From contig CM048846.1 of NCBI GenBank assembly GCA_026545225.1, forward strand, positions 37,273,501 through 37,337,500: DNA of 64,000 nucleotides, in the 5' to 3' direction. The translations under genes and the position numbers were made by a program. The DNA comes from Cornus controversa (lineage: Eukaryota; Streptophyta; Magnoliopsida; Cornales; Cornaceae). The notes under the pieces are model-generated. The model was not told the origin of the DNA, did no database searches, and worked only from the letters and a program-made list of their open reading frames with translations. Each line of letters starts with the position of its first letter. The first letter of the stretch is position 1. Positions 37,801 through 48,885 of this stretch are shown here, in pieces.

Positions 37801-39666
37801 TTAACTTTCCTTGTGAGCATGCAATGCATGTATAATCACTTGTTAGAAGAATTTTCTGATTCTTTAATGGATGCCCATTTGAATTTTCAATAATTTGGCG
37901 CGTCATTATTGACACAGGATGACCAAGACGATTATGCCATAATATAAAATTCTTTGGGTCAAAGCAATTCTGGTGCATCACTACATGTGATTTAATTGCT
38001 CTTATCTTCATAAAATATAATCCAGAAGAGAAAGTAGGGAGTTTTTCTAAAACATGCTTCCGGCATGAAATAGTTGTTGTAATGCATAGATATTTCATAC
38101 TCCCTTGATTTATTGTTACAATATGATATCTGTTATGACGTATATCTTTAAAACTTAACAGATTTCTCTTGAATTTGGTTGAGTAGAGAGTATCATCAAT
38201 ATGCAATTGTGTTCCACATGGTAGCACAATATTAACCATTCCAGAACCATCAATCAGGTCTATGGAACCTAATATGGTATTAATATTAGCTTCAACAAAT
38301 GTTATATGAAAAAAATATTTTCTATCTCTTAGGATAGTATGTGTCGTGGCACTGTCTACCAAACATATATCTTCAACATTTATCTTGGATGTGGGCAATG
38401 CATTAATCAAATCCATTTTCTAAAAAGAAACAAACTTTATTACATTAATAAAAGTGTAATTACAAACAAAACTGGTAATAACACACCAATAAAAAACACA
38501 AGCGAAACGATAACTAATTGATGTGGACATTTCTATCATTAGTCCACTGATTATTTATTTCAGGGAGGTCTTCATAGAAATCTAAAATGTCAAGGTGACT
38601 GATGGCTATCACTTCATAATTTTTGATAGTATTTGTTTCAATCTCTTTTTCCTCCCCTTTTCATTTAATTGAGGCTTGATATAGCTCAACGAAGAGCTTG
38701 GGTGTCGGCAGGTCTGTGACCAATGCCCTTTCATTCCACATCGAAAGCAAGCATTTTCATATTGTTTATAGGGTGCATTCGGCACACCTTTCAGTTTTTC
38801 TTGCTTGGCCCCACTTGCATTTCCTTCATGATAATATGGTGTGTAGTTCCTACTAGGAAACTGAAATGAAGGATAACCACCATAATTATTATTTTTGCCG
38901 CGGCCACGACCACGACCACGTCCTCGACCACTTCAACGTCCACAACCATGACCATTAAAGGATGCTGAATGTGCTTCAGTTAATGAAGCTGATCCAATTG
39001 GACGGGATATGTGATTTTCTAATAAGAGCTCATTATTTTGTTCAGCCACTAATAAGCAAGATATCAACTCAGAATATCTTGTAAAATGTCTCTCTCGATA
39101 CTGCTACTGGAGGAGCAAGTTCGAGGGATGAAATGTAATAAATATTTTCCTAACATATCCACATCATTTTTAGGCTATCCACATAAATTCATTTGGGAGC
39201 TAATTCGGAATAGAGCTGAATTATATTCTATTACCGATTTATAATCAGACAACTTCAATTTTGAACAGATGTCTCGAGCTCTTGGAAGGATTATAGTTCT
39301 TTGATGTTCGAACCTATCCTTCAAATTTTTTCATAGTACGGACGGGTCTTTGATTGTAAGATACTCGAATTTTAAATCCTCATGTATGTGGTGGCGAATG
39401 AAAATCATTGGCATTGCCCGTTCTTGCATTGATGCTTTATTTCCTTCTTTGATCGTCTCTCCCAAATTTTTAGCATATAAATGGATCTCAGTATCGAGGA
39501 TCCATGATAGATAATTTCTGCCCGAAATATCAAGGGTAATAAAGTCGAGCTTTGCAAGATTTGACATTATCAGTATACTATATTGGAAGAGAAATATTGT
39601 TAGAATTTTATATGTAAGTACATTAATGTAATAAAATAATATAAATATGAACATGTCACTTCGCAA
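34880..39666 (-). pseudogene. Copia gag-pol region (fossil)
   Basis: The visible parts, in order from 39666 leftwards, are as follows. Gag starts near a MSNLAKLDFITLDISGRNYL segment. A zinc knuckle CFRCGMKGHWSQTC lies near 38720. The pre-integrase motif HNRLGHP is near 37930, followed by integrase. Reverse transcriptase has YVDDLNLVG near 35870. RNase H ends with TKHISPKFFYTHELQ near 35050. The domain order INT-RT-RH is that of Ty1/copia. The plant lineage is not assigned. The region is degenerate throughout. Confidence 0.88.
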
Positions 39667-39765
39667 TCGGGAAGGACTTTATATATATGTAAGTATATTG
39701 ATAGAATAAAATAATATAAATATGAACATGTCACTTCGCAATCGGGAAGGACTTTATATATTATA
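39608..39765. repeat. 78-bp tandem duplication near the copia 5' end
   Basis: A segment including ATGAACATGTCACTTCGCAA and the following GGGAAGGACTTTATATA occurs twice in a row, with few differences. It lies in the leader between the LTR and gag. Confidence 0.85.
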
Positions 39766-39944
39766 TATTTATATGTATATATATATATAGATATATTTAT
39801 AGAGATATTATATATGTATATATATATATATGGATAGAGATATTTATCTATTGAAATGACATAAACATAATTTTCGTACCTTTTACTTGGAAGTAAAAAA
39901 TGAAATTGTCTTTCTCCATTGGTCAGAACCTCGTACTGATAACG

Positions 39945-40211
39945 TGTTGTATAATATATAGATATATGTATATAAATAGTAGAATATAATTTGATATAGC
40001 AAGAGAAAGTGAAGATATATACTGAGAGAGAGTAGTAAGATATGAGAGAGAGAGAAGAGAAGAGAAGGATGGCTTATGCTTTTATATTCTCAAAAGATAT
40101 TCTTCCAAAACATATATCTGATGCCATATATATAGGCATATGAGACGAGGTGCAAAATATCTATCTTTTGGATAAATATACATGTATGTGTGTAAGAACC
40201 CACTTCCAACA
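39945..40211 (-). repeat. 5' LTR of the copia element
   Basis: It is 267 bp with TGTTG/CAACA ends. On its left is GTACTGATAACG, which reads CGTTATCAGTAC on the minus strand, a weak initiator-Met-like primer site. Confidence 0.9.
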
Positions 40212-41235
40212 CTTATGAATATTTAGAAATTTACCAAATGTCATATATATATATATATACACACACATGTGGATTGTCAGGGAAGCAGGGCCATTAAAAA
40301 GGAAAATAATTTCTGGTTCTAAAGAATAGGATTGCAACAAAGCTGGAGCAAATTATTATTATTATTATTATTTTGAAAAGAATGGGATTGCAACGAAATT
40401 GGAGCAATTTATTTTTGGAAAGAATAGGATTGGCGATTGCAACGAAACTAGAGCAAAATTTATTTGGAAAGGAAATCTATTTCTTGTCTGTATGTATATA
40501 TATGTGTGTACACATAAATAAATTTATACATACACACATGGGTATTGTTTCTCTCTATCCTTCGAATCTCTCTTTACTCTCCCTCTCTCTCCTCTTGAGG
40601 CTCTGTTCTGTTCACTTGGATTACTTAACGAGTCGGGACAACTTGCCAGATCATCGACTCGGTACAAAATTTGCCATATTAGCAGCTGAGGGAATAGCAA
40701 CGACGAAAGCGCCGGGAGTATTGCTACCTGCCATTCACGACGACGGCCGCAGGTGAGGGAACGACGACCTGCCATTCACGACCATATTGTGGTCTTCTAT
40801 CGTCAATCTCAGCAAGTGTGGGTCAGATCCCGGTGAGTACTGTCATGATCTGGGCTGGAGAAAGCTTCAGTATTCCTGCTATTTCATATTTGAGAAAGAA
40901 AAAAAAATGTAGATCCATTGGTTGTTAACAAAGGATCAAACAAAGGTCTCGTACGTACTGACTACTGTTAGAAGTTGAAAACAACACGAATTTGGGTGGC
41001 TCAAAATCAGATCCACGGTGGGAGTGAAATACGAACGTTCATTTTCGTGCCTCAAAATTAGGGTTTTCTGTTGGTTTTGATTCGTCTATTTTCTTTTTTG
41101 TTTAATTTGAGCATTTTTCTGTTGGTTGGGATTTTTACTTGATTGGAGTTTTTTTGTATGTATTTGTCAGTTAATTTCCACATCTATTTGTGATATTACA
41201 TTAACGTGGATTTGAAATAAGGCATTGACAACTAC

Positions 41236-41266
<31 letters not shown>

Positions 41267-41677
41267 CATATACCTTCGTTGTCGGTGGCTATCGTAGTTG
41301 GGGCAGAGGTGGCGGCGATAGGAAGGTGGAGAGGGGATAGATGCAGTGAGGGAAGAAGAAAAGGAGAAATGAAAAGAAAGAATATTGTTTATAAAAGGTG
41401 GGCAAAATGGGTATTTTACATTAAAAAAAGTTATTTAAAAGTATTAAATTATCAAGGGTAAACATGACATGTCATACATCCATTGAACGTCCGTTTGCTC
41501 ACAGAGGTGCAGTGTGAAACAAAACCAAACATGGGTGATATGTGTAATTGACCCAAATCTCAGCGACGTCATTGTATTTTATCTTTTAAAAATCTACAAT
41601 AAACTTCATGATTCACTAGACTAACCATTCCCATGAAAAGAAAACTAGATGCATCACATTTTAATTGTTATCGAGAC

Positions 41678-42119
41678 CTGTAAAGTACGGATACAAAATA
41701 TGGAAACGACACGATACCAATGCGGTAAATTTCAAAAAAATAGAATACGACAAATATATATATATATACAAAAAAAAATTAATAAAACACAAATTAAGTT
41801 GTAAGTTTTAACTTAAAAGATCTTTTTTTTTTCAGCATTAAAGATCTTTTGATTTATTACAAATTAAGCCCCACATTATAACCAAGTTTTTTTAATATTA
41901 CAATATGGCTATCATCTTTAAAAAAAAAAAAAATCAAACGTATCCGTGAAGTATCCACCATGTATTCCCAAGTATTCACCACATATCTCCAAGTATATTG
42001 AATTATTTTTAAAAAACAGATACTTCCAGGGAGTATCTGATACTTGTCTAACCATATCCGTACTGAATACGTATCCAATACTACCACGGGACCTTCAAAA
42101 AAGTATCCCTACTTCATAG
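41678..42119 (+). mobile_element. hAT-like element, copy B, complete
   Basis: The ends CTGTAAAGTACGGATAC and (reading in from the right) CTATGAAGTAGGGATAC are inverted repeats. The flanks ATCGAGAC and GTCGAGAC are an 8-bp duplication with one mismatch. It is 442 bp with no coding capacity. A relative in the opposite orientation is at 48507-48987, and the copy A version stops at 18513. Confidence 0.88.
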
Positions 42120-42660
42120 GTCGAGACAAAACAATCCAACCCATTTTCACCTTTCTCCTTCTAAAGTGGGTTTCACAACAACAGAGTTAGCTAGTGTAGC
42201 CCAGTCCACAAGAAGATATGGGTCCAAGTTTTGGTACTAGCAATTGATACAAAAAAAACCAAAAGCATATAACTTTAAGCTGAGCCAATTAGTTTGTTTG
42301 GAGCATAATTGTAATAATAAATAATATCCATCTTAGTAGGAAATTACTTTACATGTACCACAGTATGGGTATATAGGAGCCAATTTTAAATAAATCTTAT
42401 AACTTTCAAGGATTTTCATTGACCAACAATTACTATATATATATTAGGCTTATTAGCCAGAGAATTTTAGAAGATCCAAGTAGACAATGCATGTTCGCGT
42501 AGAAAGACTAATTTATTTGGGCTTGATTTGATTGCAATCGACCCACTTGCAAGTCGTGGAGCCGATGGTTGCAAATGAAAAAGAGATTGTGATTGATATT
42601 GAGAGAACCGTGATATTTGAAAAGATGAGACATAGAAAGAGAGAACCACTTTCTACTTAG
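42120..42660 (+). other. Orphan copy of the ATL upstream region (unit 1)
   Basis: It aligns with the sequence before the RING-H2 gene and with 49060-49510. The shared order is a CTTTCTCCTTCTAAAGTGG block, ATAATATCCATCTTAGTAGG, then AGAGAATTTTAGAAGATCC, then GATTGCAATCGACCCACTTG. It should lead into a gene but none follows. I infer a lost or never-completed gene copy. Confidence 0.65.
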
Positions 42661-42952
42661 ATGTGATATAGAAAGAGAATCGTAAACTTTTCAAACGTGA
42701 CAATTAATGCATAAAGTCAATTATATTTAGGTTTTTTTTAGTCAGGCTAAATAGCAATACTCATTGAGGTAGTTCTATAGAGAAGCACCTTTCTCAGTCT
42801 TTGACAGTCCTCTAACAACTTAAGATCTGAATTCGACTCGACCAGTTAGTTTTCTTTTATTGTTAAAATCAAGTAATTAATTAAATGCGTGCTTTTAATG
42901 TAAATTATGTAATAGTCATAATTCTACTGAAAAGAAATGAGAATTAAAACAA
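42661..42952. other. Intergenic DNA without recognised content
   Basis: AT-rich sequence. I see no gene, repeat or regulatory motif I could defend. Confidence 0.6.
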
Positions 42953-43119
42953 GAATAATGATATTCTGTCCGATCGGACTTAGTCCGATATTTTTTTATG
43001 TGAGTGGGGTGGTGGGTCCCACCACATGATGTCATGATGATGTCATGTGTAGGACCCACCACCCCACTCACATAAAACAAAAATCGGACTAAGTCCGATC
43101 GGCCTGTCTATCATTACTC
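42953..43119. mobile_element. Mutator-type foldback MITE
   Basis: It is a 167-bp near-perfect hairpin flanked by a perfect 9-bp duplication TTAAAACAA (42944-42952 and 43120-43128). The ends are GAATAATGATA and (reading in from the right) GAGTAATGATA. The arms contain CCGATCGGACTTAGTCCGAT and a GTGGGGTGGTGGGTCC-like stem around a small loop at ATGATGTCATGATGATGTCA. It has no coding capacity. The tight stem suggests a recent insertion or a source of small RNA. Confidence 0.93.
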
Positions 43120-43128
43120 TTAAAACAA

Positions 43129-43698
43129 TAACTTATTGTAATCTTCAGGACAGACAAGATTACAAATAAGTTCATTTTTTTATAAGGTGGCCTCCGGTAC
43201 AAGAGAGAAATTATTATATATCACGAACTCCGGGACAAGTAGTCCTCACTGTTGGAATACAAAAATGAAACTATTAGAAAGTCCATAAATGGGCCAGTGG
43301 ATTGGGCTATGGGTTTACTTTTACAACTTGTAGCCATGTTGTAAGTGACCTGTTTGGTCTCTGGACTATCCTTTATATCCCAGAAATGGGCCTTTACAGT
43401 TATACTTCTTATATTTTAAACATTCACCTTTCGACCAAAAAAAAAAAGGGTGTAATTATCCTACTAATGCAGTATTATATGAGAAATATAGTTGAAAATT
43501 AATAACCTAATCCTCAAGGCTTTTTTATGTTCTCACTATGTATTGCCACCTTACTCCTCCTCCAATGATTGGTAATGAATAATGATATAAAAAACATAAC
43601 AGGAAATATTTGTATTAGAAACTGTTTTCAGAAAATTATAAAACTGTTATATGAAAAGGTATTTTTTAACAGAATATTCAAAAAATAGTATTTTAAAA
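43129..43698. other. Intergenic DNA without recognised content
   Basis: AT-rich with short homopolymer runs. The frame at 43302-43502 has no recognisable features. I see no supportable gene or element. Confidence 0.55.
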
Positions 43699-46060
43699 AT
43701 TGTTGACGTATAAATTTTTGTACTGTTTTCCAATTTTTAGTTCTCACTTCTCACTAAACTAAACTTGTGCTACTCTCTGCTTTAGTTGCAAACTATATGT
43801 ATATTCATAAAGATATTATGAATCTAAAACACATTTTATATTCCTATATTTGGGTCCTATAAGGCTATACTTCAAAGCAAATGTGTCATACAATTTTAAA
43901 AGAGCACTTGACACAGCCTTTTATTTTCCTTCAAAAATATCCATAGCCACTTCATAAGAAAGGCTGACTTGGTAGAAGTCCACCTCCTTCGTTAGGTGAC
44001 TGAAAAAACCCAGACCATAAAAAGATTTTGTTTGCAAATTTTATATTCAAATTTGTTTGTAAAGCATTTCTATATGCTTCATAAAATCTACAATAATCCA
44101 CGTAGACCACGCATTCCCCACCTTTCGAGTTCTAAAGGGCCAAAACTACGACAGAGTCCTAGCCTTGGTACTTACTTCCAATAGATACCAAATAATATAT
44201 ATATATAAGCATATAACTTTAAGCTGCGAGGCAAATCAACAGGAACTCACGTTATTAAAATAAGTAACATTGATATTACTCATTTTAAATTTTCGATAAT
44301 GTGAGTTACTATTAGTAGTTACAAATATCGTTACTGGAGAGATCGCCAAAAAACCTTTGCTGAAAAGAATTTTTACTCTTGAGTGTGGATAATAATTAAA
44401 TACCACAGAAATTCAGTGTATTGGAAAATTCCTCCATTAATAAAACTCCATTTTTCATGATTTTATGTAATAATGAGAAATTAAGTTTCAAATAATATAA
44501 TAATGAAAGTATAAAATATAAAGAAAGTATCCCCAATAGTTTGTCTCCAGCATATTTATAATACTCAGTAGATAATATTCAACTCAGTTGGAAACTACTG
44601 TACATGTAGCACAGATGGGTATTAGCCAATGACTTTCAAGAATTTCCATTAACCAACCATTTCTTAATTGATATGAGTAGAGAATTTTAGAAGATCTAGT
44701 AGATAATGTTGCTTTAATTACTTGATTTGATAAATTGTTGACGGATAAATTTTTGTACTGTTTTCCAATTTTCAGTTCTCACTTCTCACTAAACTAAACT
44801 TGTGCTACTCTCTGCTTTAGTTGCAAACTATATGTATATTCATAAAGATATTATGAATCTAAAACACATTTTATATTTCTATATTTGGGTCCTATAAGGC
44901 TATACTTCAAAGCAAATGTGTCATACAATTTTAAAAGAGCACTTGACACAGCCTTTTATTTTCCTTCAAAAATATCCATAGCCACTTCATAAGAAAGCCT
45001 GACTTGGTAGATGTCCACCTCCTTCGTTAGGTGATTGAAAAAACCCAGACCATAAAAAGATTTTCTTTGCAAATTTTGAAATATGTTTGTAAAGCATTTC
45101 TATATGCTTCATAAAATCTACAATAATCCACGTAGACCACGCGTTCGCCACCTTTGAGTTCTAAAGGGCCGAAACAACAACTGGGTCCTCTTTAAGCTGG
45201 GAGCCAATCATCTCTAGTGAGAGTCTCTGTTGAGCACGGGGAGCGAAACAAATCAATAGTAACTCACATCATTAAAACGAGTAATATTAAATAATATTGA
45301 TATCACTCATTTCAAATTTTCAATAATTTGAGTTACTATTATTAATTACAAATATTGTTATCAAATTTTTAATAATGTGAGTTACCACTAGTAGTTACAA
45401 ATATTCTTACTGGAGAGACGGTCGAAAAACCCTGGCTGAAAGTGATTTTTACTCCTGAGTAGGGATGGCAACGGAACGGGACGGGAAAAGTTAAATGGTT
45501 GCAGGGGCGGAGAAGTCAAAACCCGCCCCGCCCAGTTGCCATCCGTACTCAGGAGTAAAAATCATTTTCAACCAGGATTTTTTAGCTCCCCAGTCAGAAT
45601 ATTTGTAATTACTAGTGGTAACTGGCATTACTGAAAATTATAATATCATTCCCGAACTCCGTCCCCACAACAGTTTAATTTTCTCCGTTCCGCTCCGTCC
45701 CGTTTATATATATATATTTTTTATTTTTAAATTGAATGGGACAAGGCGGGTACCAGACGGAACGTGGCAATTGTCATCCCTACTCCTTAGTGTGTTTCAA
45801 TTCTACAAATAATATTATACTGAAAGTATAAAATAAAAAGAATGTATCCCCCAATAGTTTGTCTCCAACATATTTATAATAGATAATTTCCAATCTCAGT
45901 TGGAAACTACTACACATGTAGCACAAATGGGTATTAGCCAATGACTTCCAAGAATTTCCATTAACCAACCATTTCTTAATTGATGTATATATGAGTAGAG
46001 AATTTTAGAAGATCCAGTAGATAATGTTGCTTTAATTACTTGATTTGATTGCAATCAGGC
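43699..46060 (+). repeat. Tandem copies (units 2 and 3) of the ATL upstream region
   Basis: Unit 2 (43699-44731) and unit 3 (44732-46060) are head-to-tail copies with a period of about 1.03 kb, before counting the hAT-like insertion at 45460-45782 in unit 3. Both run from TTGTTGACGTATAAATTTTT through a GTACTGTTTTCCAATTTT block to AGAGAATTTTAGAAGATC and GTTGCTTTAATTACTTGATT. Only unit 3 continues into the gene at 46177. Confidence 0.88.
45460..45782. mobile_element. hAT-like element with an internal inverted copy of its own flank
   Basis: The ends TAGGGATGGCAAC and (reading in from the right) TAGGGATGACAAT are flanked by an 8-bp duplication CTCCTGAG/CTCCTTAG. Unit 2 shows the empty site near 44385. 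The interior at 45527-45640 is an inverted copy of the element's left end plus about 100 bp of left flank (45370-45475), making a large foldback. G/C-rich words such as CGGGACGG are typical of this plant hAT family. Confidence 0.82.
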
Positions 46061-46107
46061 CACTTGCAACTTTGAGAGGACCATTTTTGTATTTGATCAA
46101 CACTTTT

Positions 46108-46117
46108 CAATAAATAC
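46108..46117 (+). promoter_or_regulatory. TATA-like element of the RING-H2 gene
   Basis: CAATAAATAC lies about 60-70 bp upstream of the start codon and would give a leader of roughly 35 nt. It is the only plausible TATA-like site close to the ATG. No other motif stands out. Confidence 0.4.
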
Positions 46118-46176
46118 CCTCCTATGCAACTACCTCTTAGAAATTCTTACTGAACTTAACAAACCTGCCTACAAAC

Positions 46177-46866
46177 ATGTCTTCCTCTTCTACTATGCTC
46201 TTCCAAGATTTTCTAGGAAACTTTTACTCAAGAAGATTGCTTCTACATATTCCTCTTAATCCTACGGCAACTCCTCTGGCCAGCCGAAACACACACGACT
46301 CTTCGGAACCCTACGCCGGATCTAATTCCTTTCATGCAAATATTGCAATGGTTCTATCAGTCGTGTTGTGTGCCATAATATGCTTATTAGGGTTGCATTC
46401 CATCATTAGGTGTGCATTAAGGTGCACATGTTTAGTACGGTCTGACACTACAAACAACTCCTCAGCTGGGTTAGCGAATGCAGGAATCAAGAAAAAGGTG
46501 CTCGCGACTTTCCCAACCGTCACTTATTCAGATGGGTTGAATGTGCCATGCTTGGACACCGAGTGTGTCATATGCCTATCGGAGTTCACCAACGGCGATC
46601 GTGTTCGAGTCCTTCCAATGTGCAACCATGGGTTTCATGTCCGGTGCATTGATATGTGGCTCAATTCACATTCTTCATGCCCTACTTGTAGGCATTGTCT
46701 CATTGAAACTTGTGAGAAGATTGAAAGGTGTAGCCAAGCTAACTCATCGGAGCCGCGGTCACCACCACCACAACAACCGGAAACAGTAGTAAGCATTGCT
46801 CCACTACAGCCTGAAGGTTTGTTACGGAATTACAGGAATGATCAAGATGCCAAAATTTATGGTTAA
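46177..46866 (+). CDS. RING-H2 finger protein, ATL family (ATL75-78-like)
   Basis: A single-exon 229-residue protein and probable membrane-anchored E3 ubiquitin ligase. Residues about 55-82 form one hydrophobic span (AMVLSVVLCAIICLLGL). Residues 101-117 carry a GLD-type motif (AGIKKKVLATFPTVTY). The RING-H2 finger uses C130, C133, C149, H151, H154, C157, C168 and C171, with the diagnostic W161 and P169, so all zinc ligands are present. The tail is P/Q-rich. Lack of introns, N-terminal membrane span and spacing are those of ATL proteins, which pass ubiquitin from an E2 to substrates, often in defence or stress responses (family knowledge). Similarity to the Arabidopsis ATL75-78 cluster is from memory. 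The first in-frame ATG fits the expected length. Upstream DNA is present in several duplicated copies. Confidence 0.93.
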   Translation: MSSSSTMLFQDFLGNFYSRRLLLHIPLNPTATPLASRNTHDSSEPYAGSNSFHANIAMVLSVVLCAIICLLGLHSIIRCALRCTCLVRSDTTNNSSAGLANAGIKKKVLATFPTVTYSDGLNVPCLDTECVICLSEFTNGDRVRVLPMCNHGFHVRCIDMWLNSHSSCPTCRHCLIETCEKIERCSQANSSEPRSPPPQQPETVVSIAPLQPEGLLRNYRNDQDAKIYG

Positions 46867-47334
46867 AAAGATGAAGGTACCTAGTGTGGTGAGCGAAGTC
46901 CAAGATATGTAAATTTTATGTTTTATATAAAATTAGTTCATTCCTTGTAATCTTAATTGTTTTTATAATATAAACTAGTCAAAGAAAGATGTAGGAAAAA
47001 TTAATAAACACTTGCACATTGCGGCCCTGTTAATAGGCAGTACTCGTAGAAGCAGATTAGATATATGTTTAATTTTTGGTATCCGTAAAGGACGGTCTAA
47101 AATTCAAATACTCCTACCATGCTCCCACTTTTAACATCAAATTAAAGATACTACTGCGGCGGCAGTACCTTTTAAAGTTCGACTCAAAAATAATACTTTT
47201 GTAACCTCACAAGTACTAAAAATGTTTGGCTAAATTATACTGATATCTTAAGTGAGGCAAAATTATAAGCGGATGCAACTTTTGCAAATACTTGAGTTAC
47301 GATCTGTTGAGATATATTTGTTGTGTATGATAAC
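46867..47334. other. 3' flank of the RING-H2 gene
   Basis: It holds a probable polyadenylation signal (AATAAA, 47003-47008) after a TA-rich 3' untranslated region. The rest shows no gene or element I recognise. Confidence 0.55.
47003..47008 (+). terminator. Candidate polyadenylation signal
   Basis: AATAAA lies 137 bp after the stop codon of the RING-H2 gene, preceded by T-rich DNA. Plant signals are loose, so this is only a candidate. Confidence 0.4.
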
Positions 47335-47904
47335 TAGGATTGTAAATGAATCGAGTCGAGTTTTAGTCTGTTGAGATGATAATCAAGACTCTAAATAAAT
47401 CGAGTCGAGTTAAAGTCTGTTCAGATTCGGCTTGTTTGTTTGTGAGCTCAACACATGATTATGACGAGTTCAAAAAGAAGTAAGTTCGCACTCAGCTCAT
47501 CATTATTTTGAAAAACTCATGTTCAACTCATTTAATAATAAAAATCGTTAGAGTTCCATTTGAACTTATGTTCAATATCGTTTCCGACTTCTGTACAAGC
47601 ATATGTTAATGAACATGTTCATAAGCTTACGTTTATGAACCAATACAAGTCTATATTTATGAATGTGTTCACGAGTCCTCTACGAGACTATGTTCACGAA
47701 CATATTTGAGCTTAGACAAACTTATGTTCACGAGTCTCCATGAGTTGAGTCCAATACTGTTGGATTAACTCGTTTACTAAACGATGTCTAGAATTGAACT
47801 CAAACTTGAAATTGACTCGTTCGCTTAACCAACAAGTTCAAGTCAAATCTTAAATAAGCCGAGATCAAGCTAATCATGAACAATTCGATCTATCTGCAGT
47901 CTTA
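47335..47904. mobile_element. hAT-like non-autonomous element
   Basis: A perfect 8-bp duplication ATGATAAC flanks it (47327-47334 and 47905-47912). The short imperfect terminal repeats are TAGGATTGTAAA and (reading in from the right) TAAGACTGCAGA. The 570-bp interior is full of GAGTCGAG, TGTTCACGAA and ACTCGTT words, a composition common in plant hAT derivatives. It has no transposase. Confidence 0.82.
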
Positions 47905-47912
47905 ATGATAAC

Positions 47913-48269
47913 TACTAACCCCATCCCAATAACTAATTGTTTGATGCGTAACTTCACACATTTAATATAACCTATTTATCCCTTGACTAACCCGGAAAAC
48001 CTTTTTAACCCGAAAGTGTAACGTGAAAATACCAAAGTGTCTAGTTAATACCTTTATTAGCGGGCAATTTTGTCCTTTCATTTTCTTTCTATTTTACATC
48101 TCTACCTCTCTTCCATTCAGCCAGTCATCAATCTTTCTCTTATTTTTCTTCTCCCCACCACCAAGCCGTCTTTCTATAATTTTTCTTCTCTCCCCCATCG
48201 AGCTAGCCGTATACCCACCATCCTCCACTGTCCCTAATCATCTTTCGGTGAACCAGTAGAAAATCAATA
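47913..48269. other. Intergenic DNA without recognised content
   Basis: A pyrimidine-rich tract (about 48060-48240) gives an open frame at 48023-48259 that looks like low-complexity sequence. No gene is supported. Confidence 0.5.
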
Positions 48270-48849
48270 ACTACTTCAAATAATTTTAGAAGGGCACTTG
48301 TCCCAGATTTTGTTTTCCTTTGGAAATATCCATAACTACTTCATAAGAATGGCTGACTTACTTGAAGTCCACCTCCTTCGTTAAAGTGATTAAAAAAATC
48401 AAAACCATAAAAAGATTTTCTTTGCAAACTTTATATTGAAATTTGTTTGTAAAGCATTTCTATATGCTTCACAAAATCTACAATAATCTTCATGATCCAC
48501 CTAGACCTATGAAGCACTGATACTTTTTTAGAGGTCCCGTGACAATATCAAATACGTATCCAATACCGATATAGCCGGACATGTATGAGATCCTCGTTGG
48601 AAAGTATCTGATTTTTTAAATAATTTTTTTATTTTCGAATACGCACGGATACTTGAGAATACGTGATAAATACTTCTTGGATACGTTTTGGCAAACTTGT
48701 AATTTTTCTTTTATATATAAAAAAGATGGTGGCCATATTGTAATATTAAAAAGCTTACTTAAAAGGTGGAGTTTAATTTGTAATACATCAAAAGATCTTT
48801 TCTTTAAATTAAAACTTAAAACTTAATTTGTGTTCTATTAATTTTTTTG

Positions 48850-48885
<36 letters not shown>

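Larger units (their letters stand above)
34518..40211 (-). mobile_element. Ty1/copia LTR retrotransposon on the minus strand (fossil)
   Basis: It has TGTTG...CAACA LTRs and a 5-bp TSD GTTAT/CTTAT (34513-34517 and 40212-40216). The uninterrupted site is at about 16715-16745 in copy A. Right to left it has a 5' LTR, a primer site, gag, a zinc knuckle, the pre-integrase and integrase region, RT, RNase H, a polypurine tract (CTCCCCCTTGG on the plus strand) and a 3' LTR. The integrase-RT-RNase H order defines copia. The coding region is well preserved in pieces but has many breaks, roughly ten. The LTRs differ by about 3-4% over the roughly 180 bp that align, so the age is uncertain, perhaps 1.5-2.5 My. 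Confidence 0.92.
34229..41584 (+). mobile_element. Mutator-like element, copy B, split by a copia insertion
   Basis: It is the duplicate of 16439-18035, with the same TTTAAAAAT 9-bp flanks (34220-34228 and 41585-41593). The copia element 34518-40211 interrupts it. Without the insertion it is about 1.65 kb. The (CT)n leader-like run is shorter (about 40573-40590), and the ATG of the exon-like segment is not kept. Confidence 0.85.

Noticed and set aside
34513-40216. Copia element seen as ending at the TA-rich 39660-39860 segment
   Set aside because: The true LTR pair with TGTTG/CAACA ends and GTTAT/CTTAT duplication is clear, and the TA-rich part is its leader.
43302-43502. Candidate 66-codon host gene
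   Set aside because: No domain, no codon pattern and no upstream signals, and it ends in an A-rich run.
48023-48259. Possible small hydrophobic protein
   Set aside because: The frame is a translation of a pyrimidine-rich tract with no start context, family resemblance or conservation.
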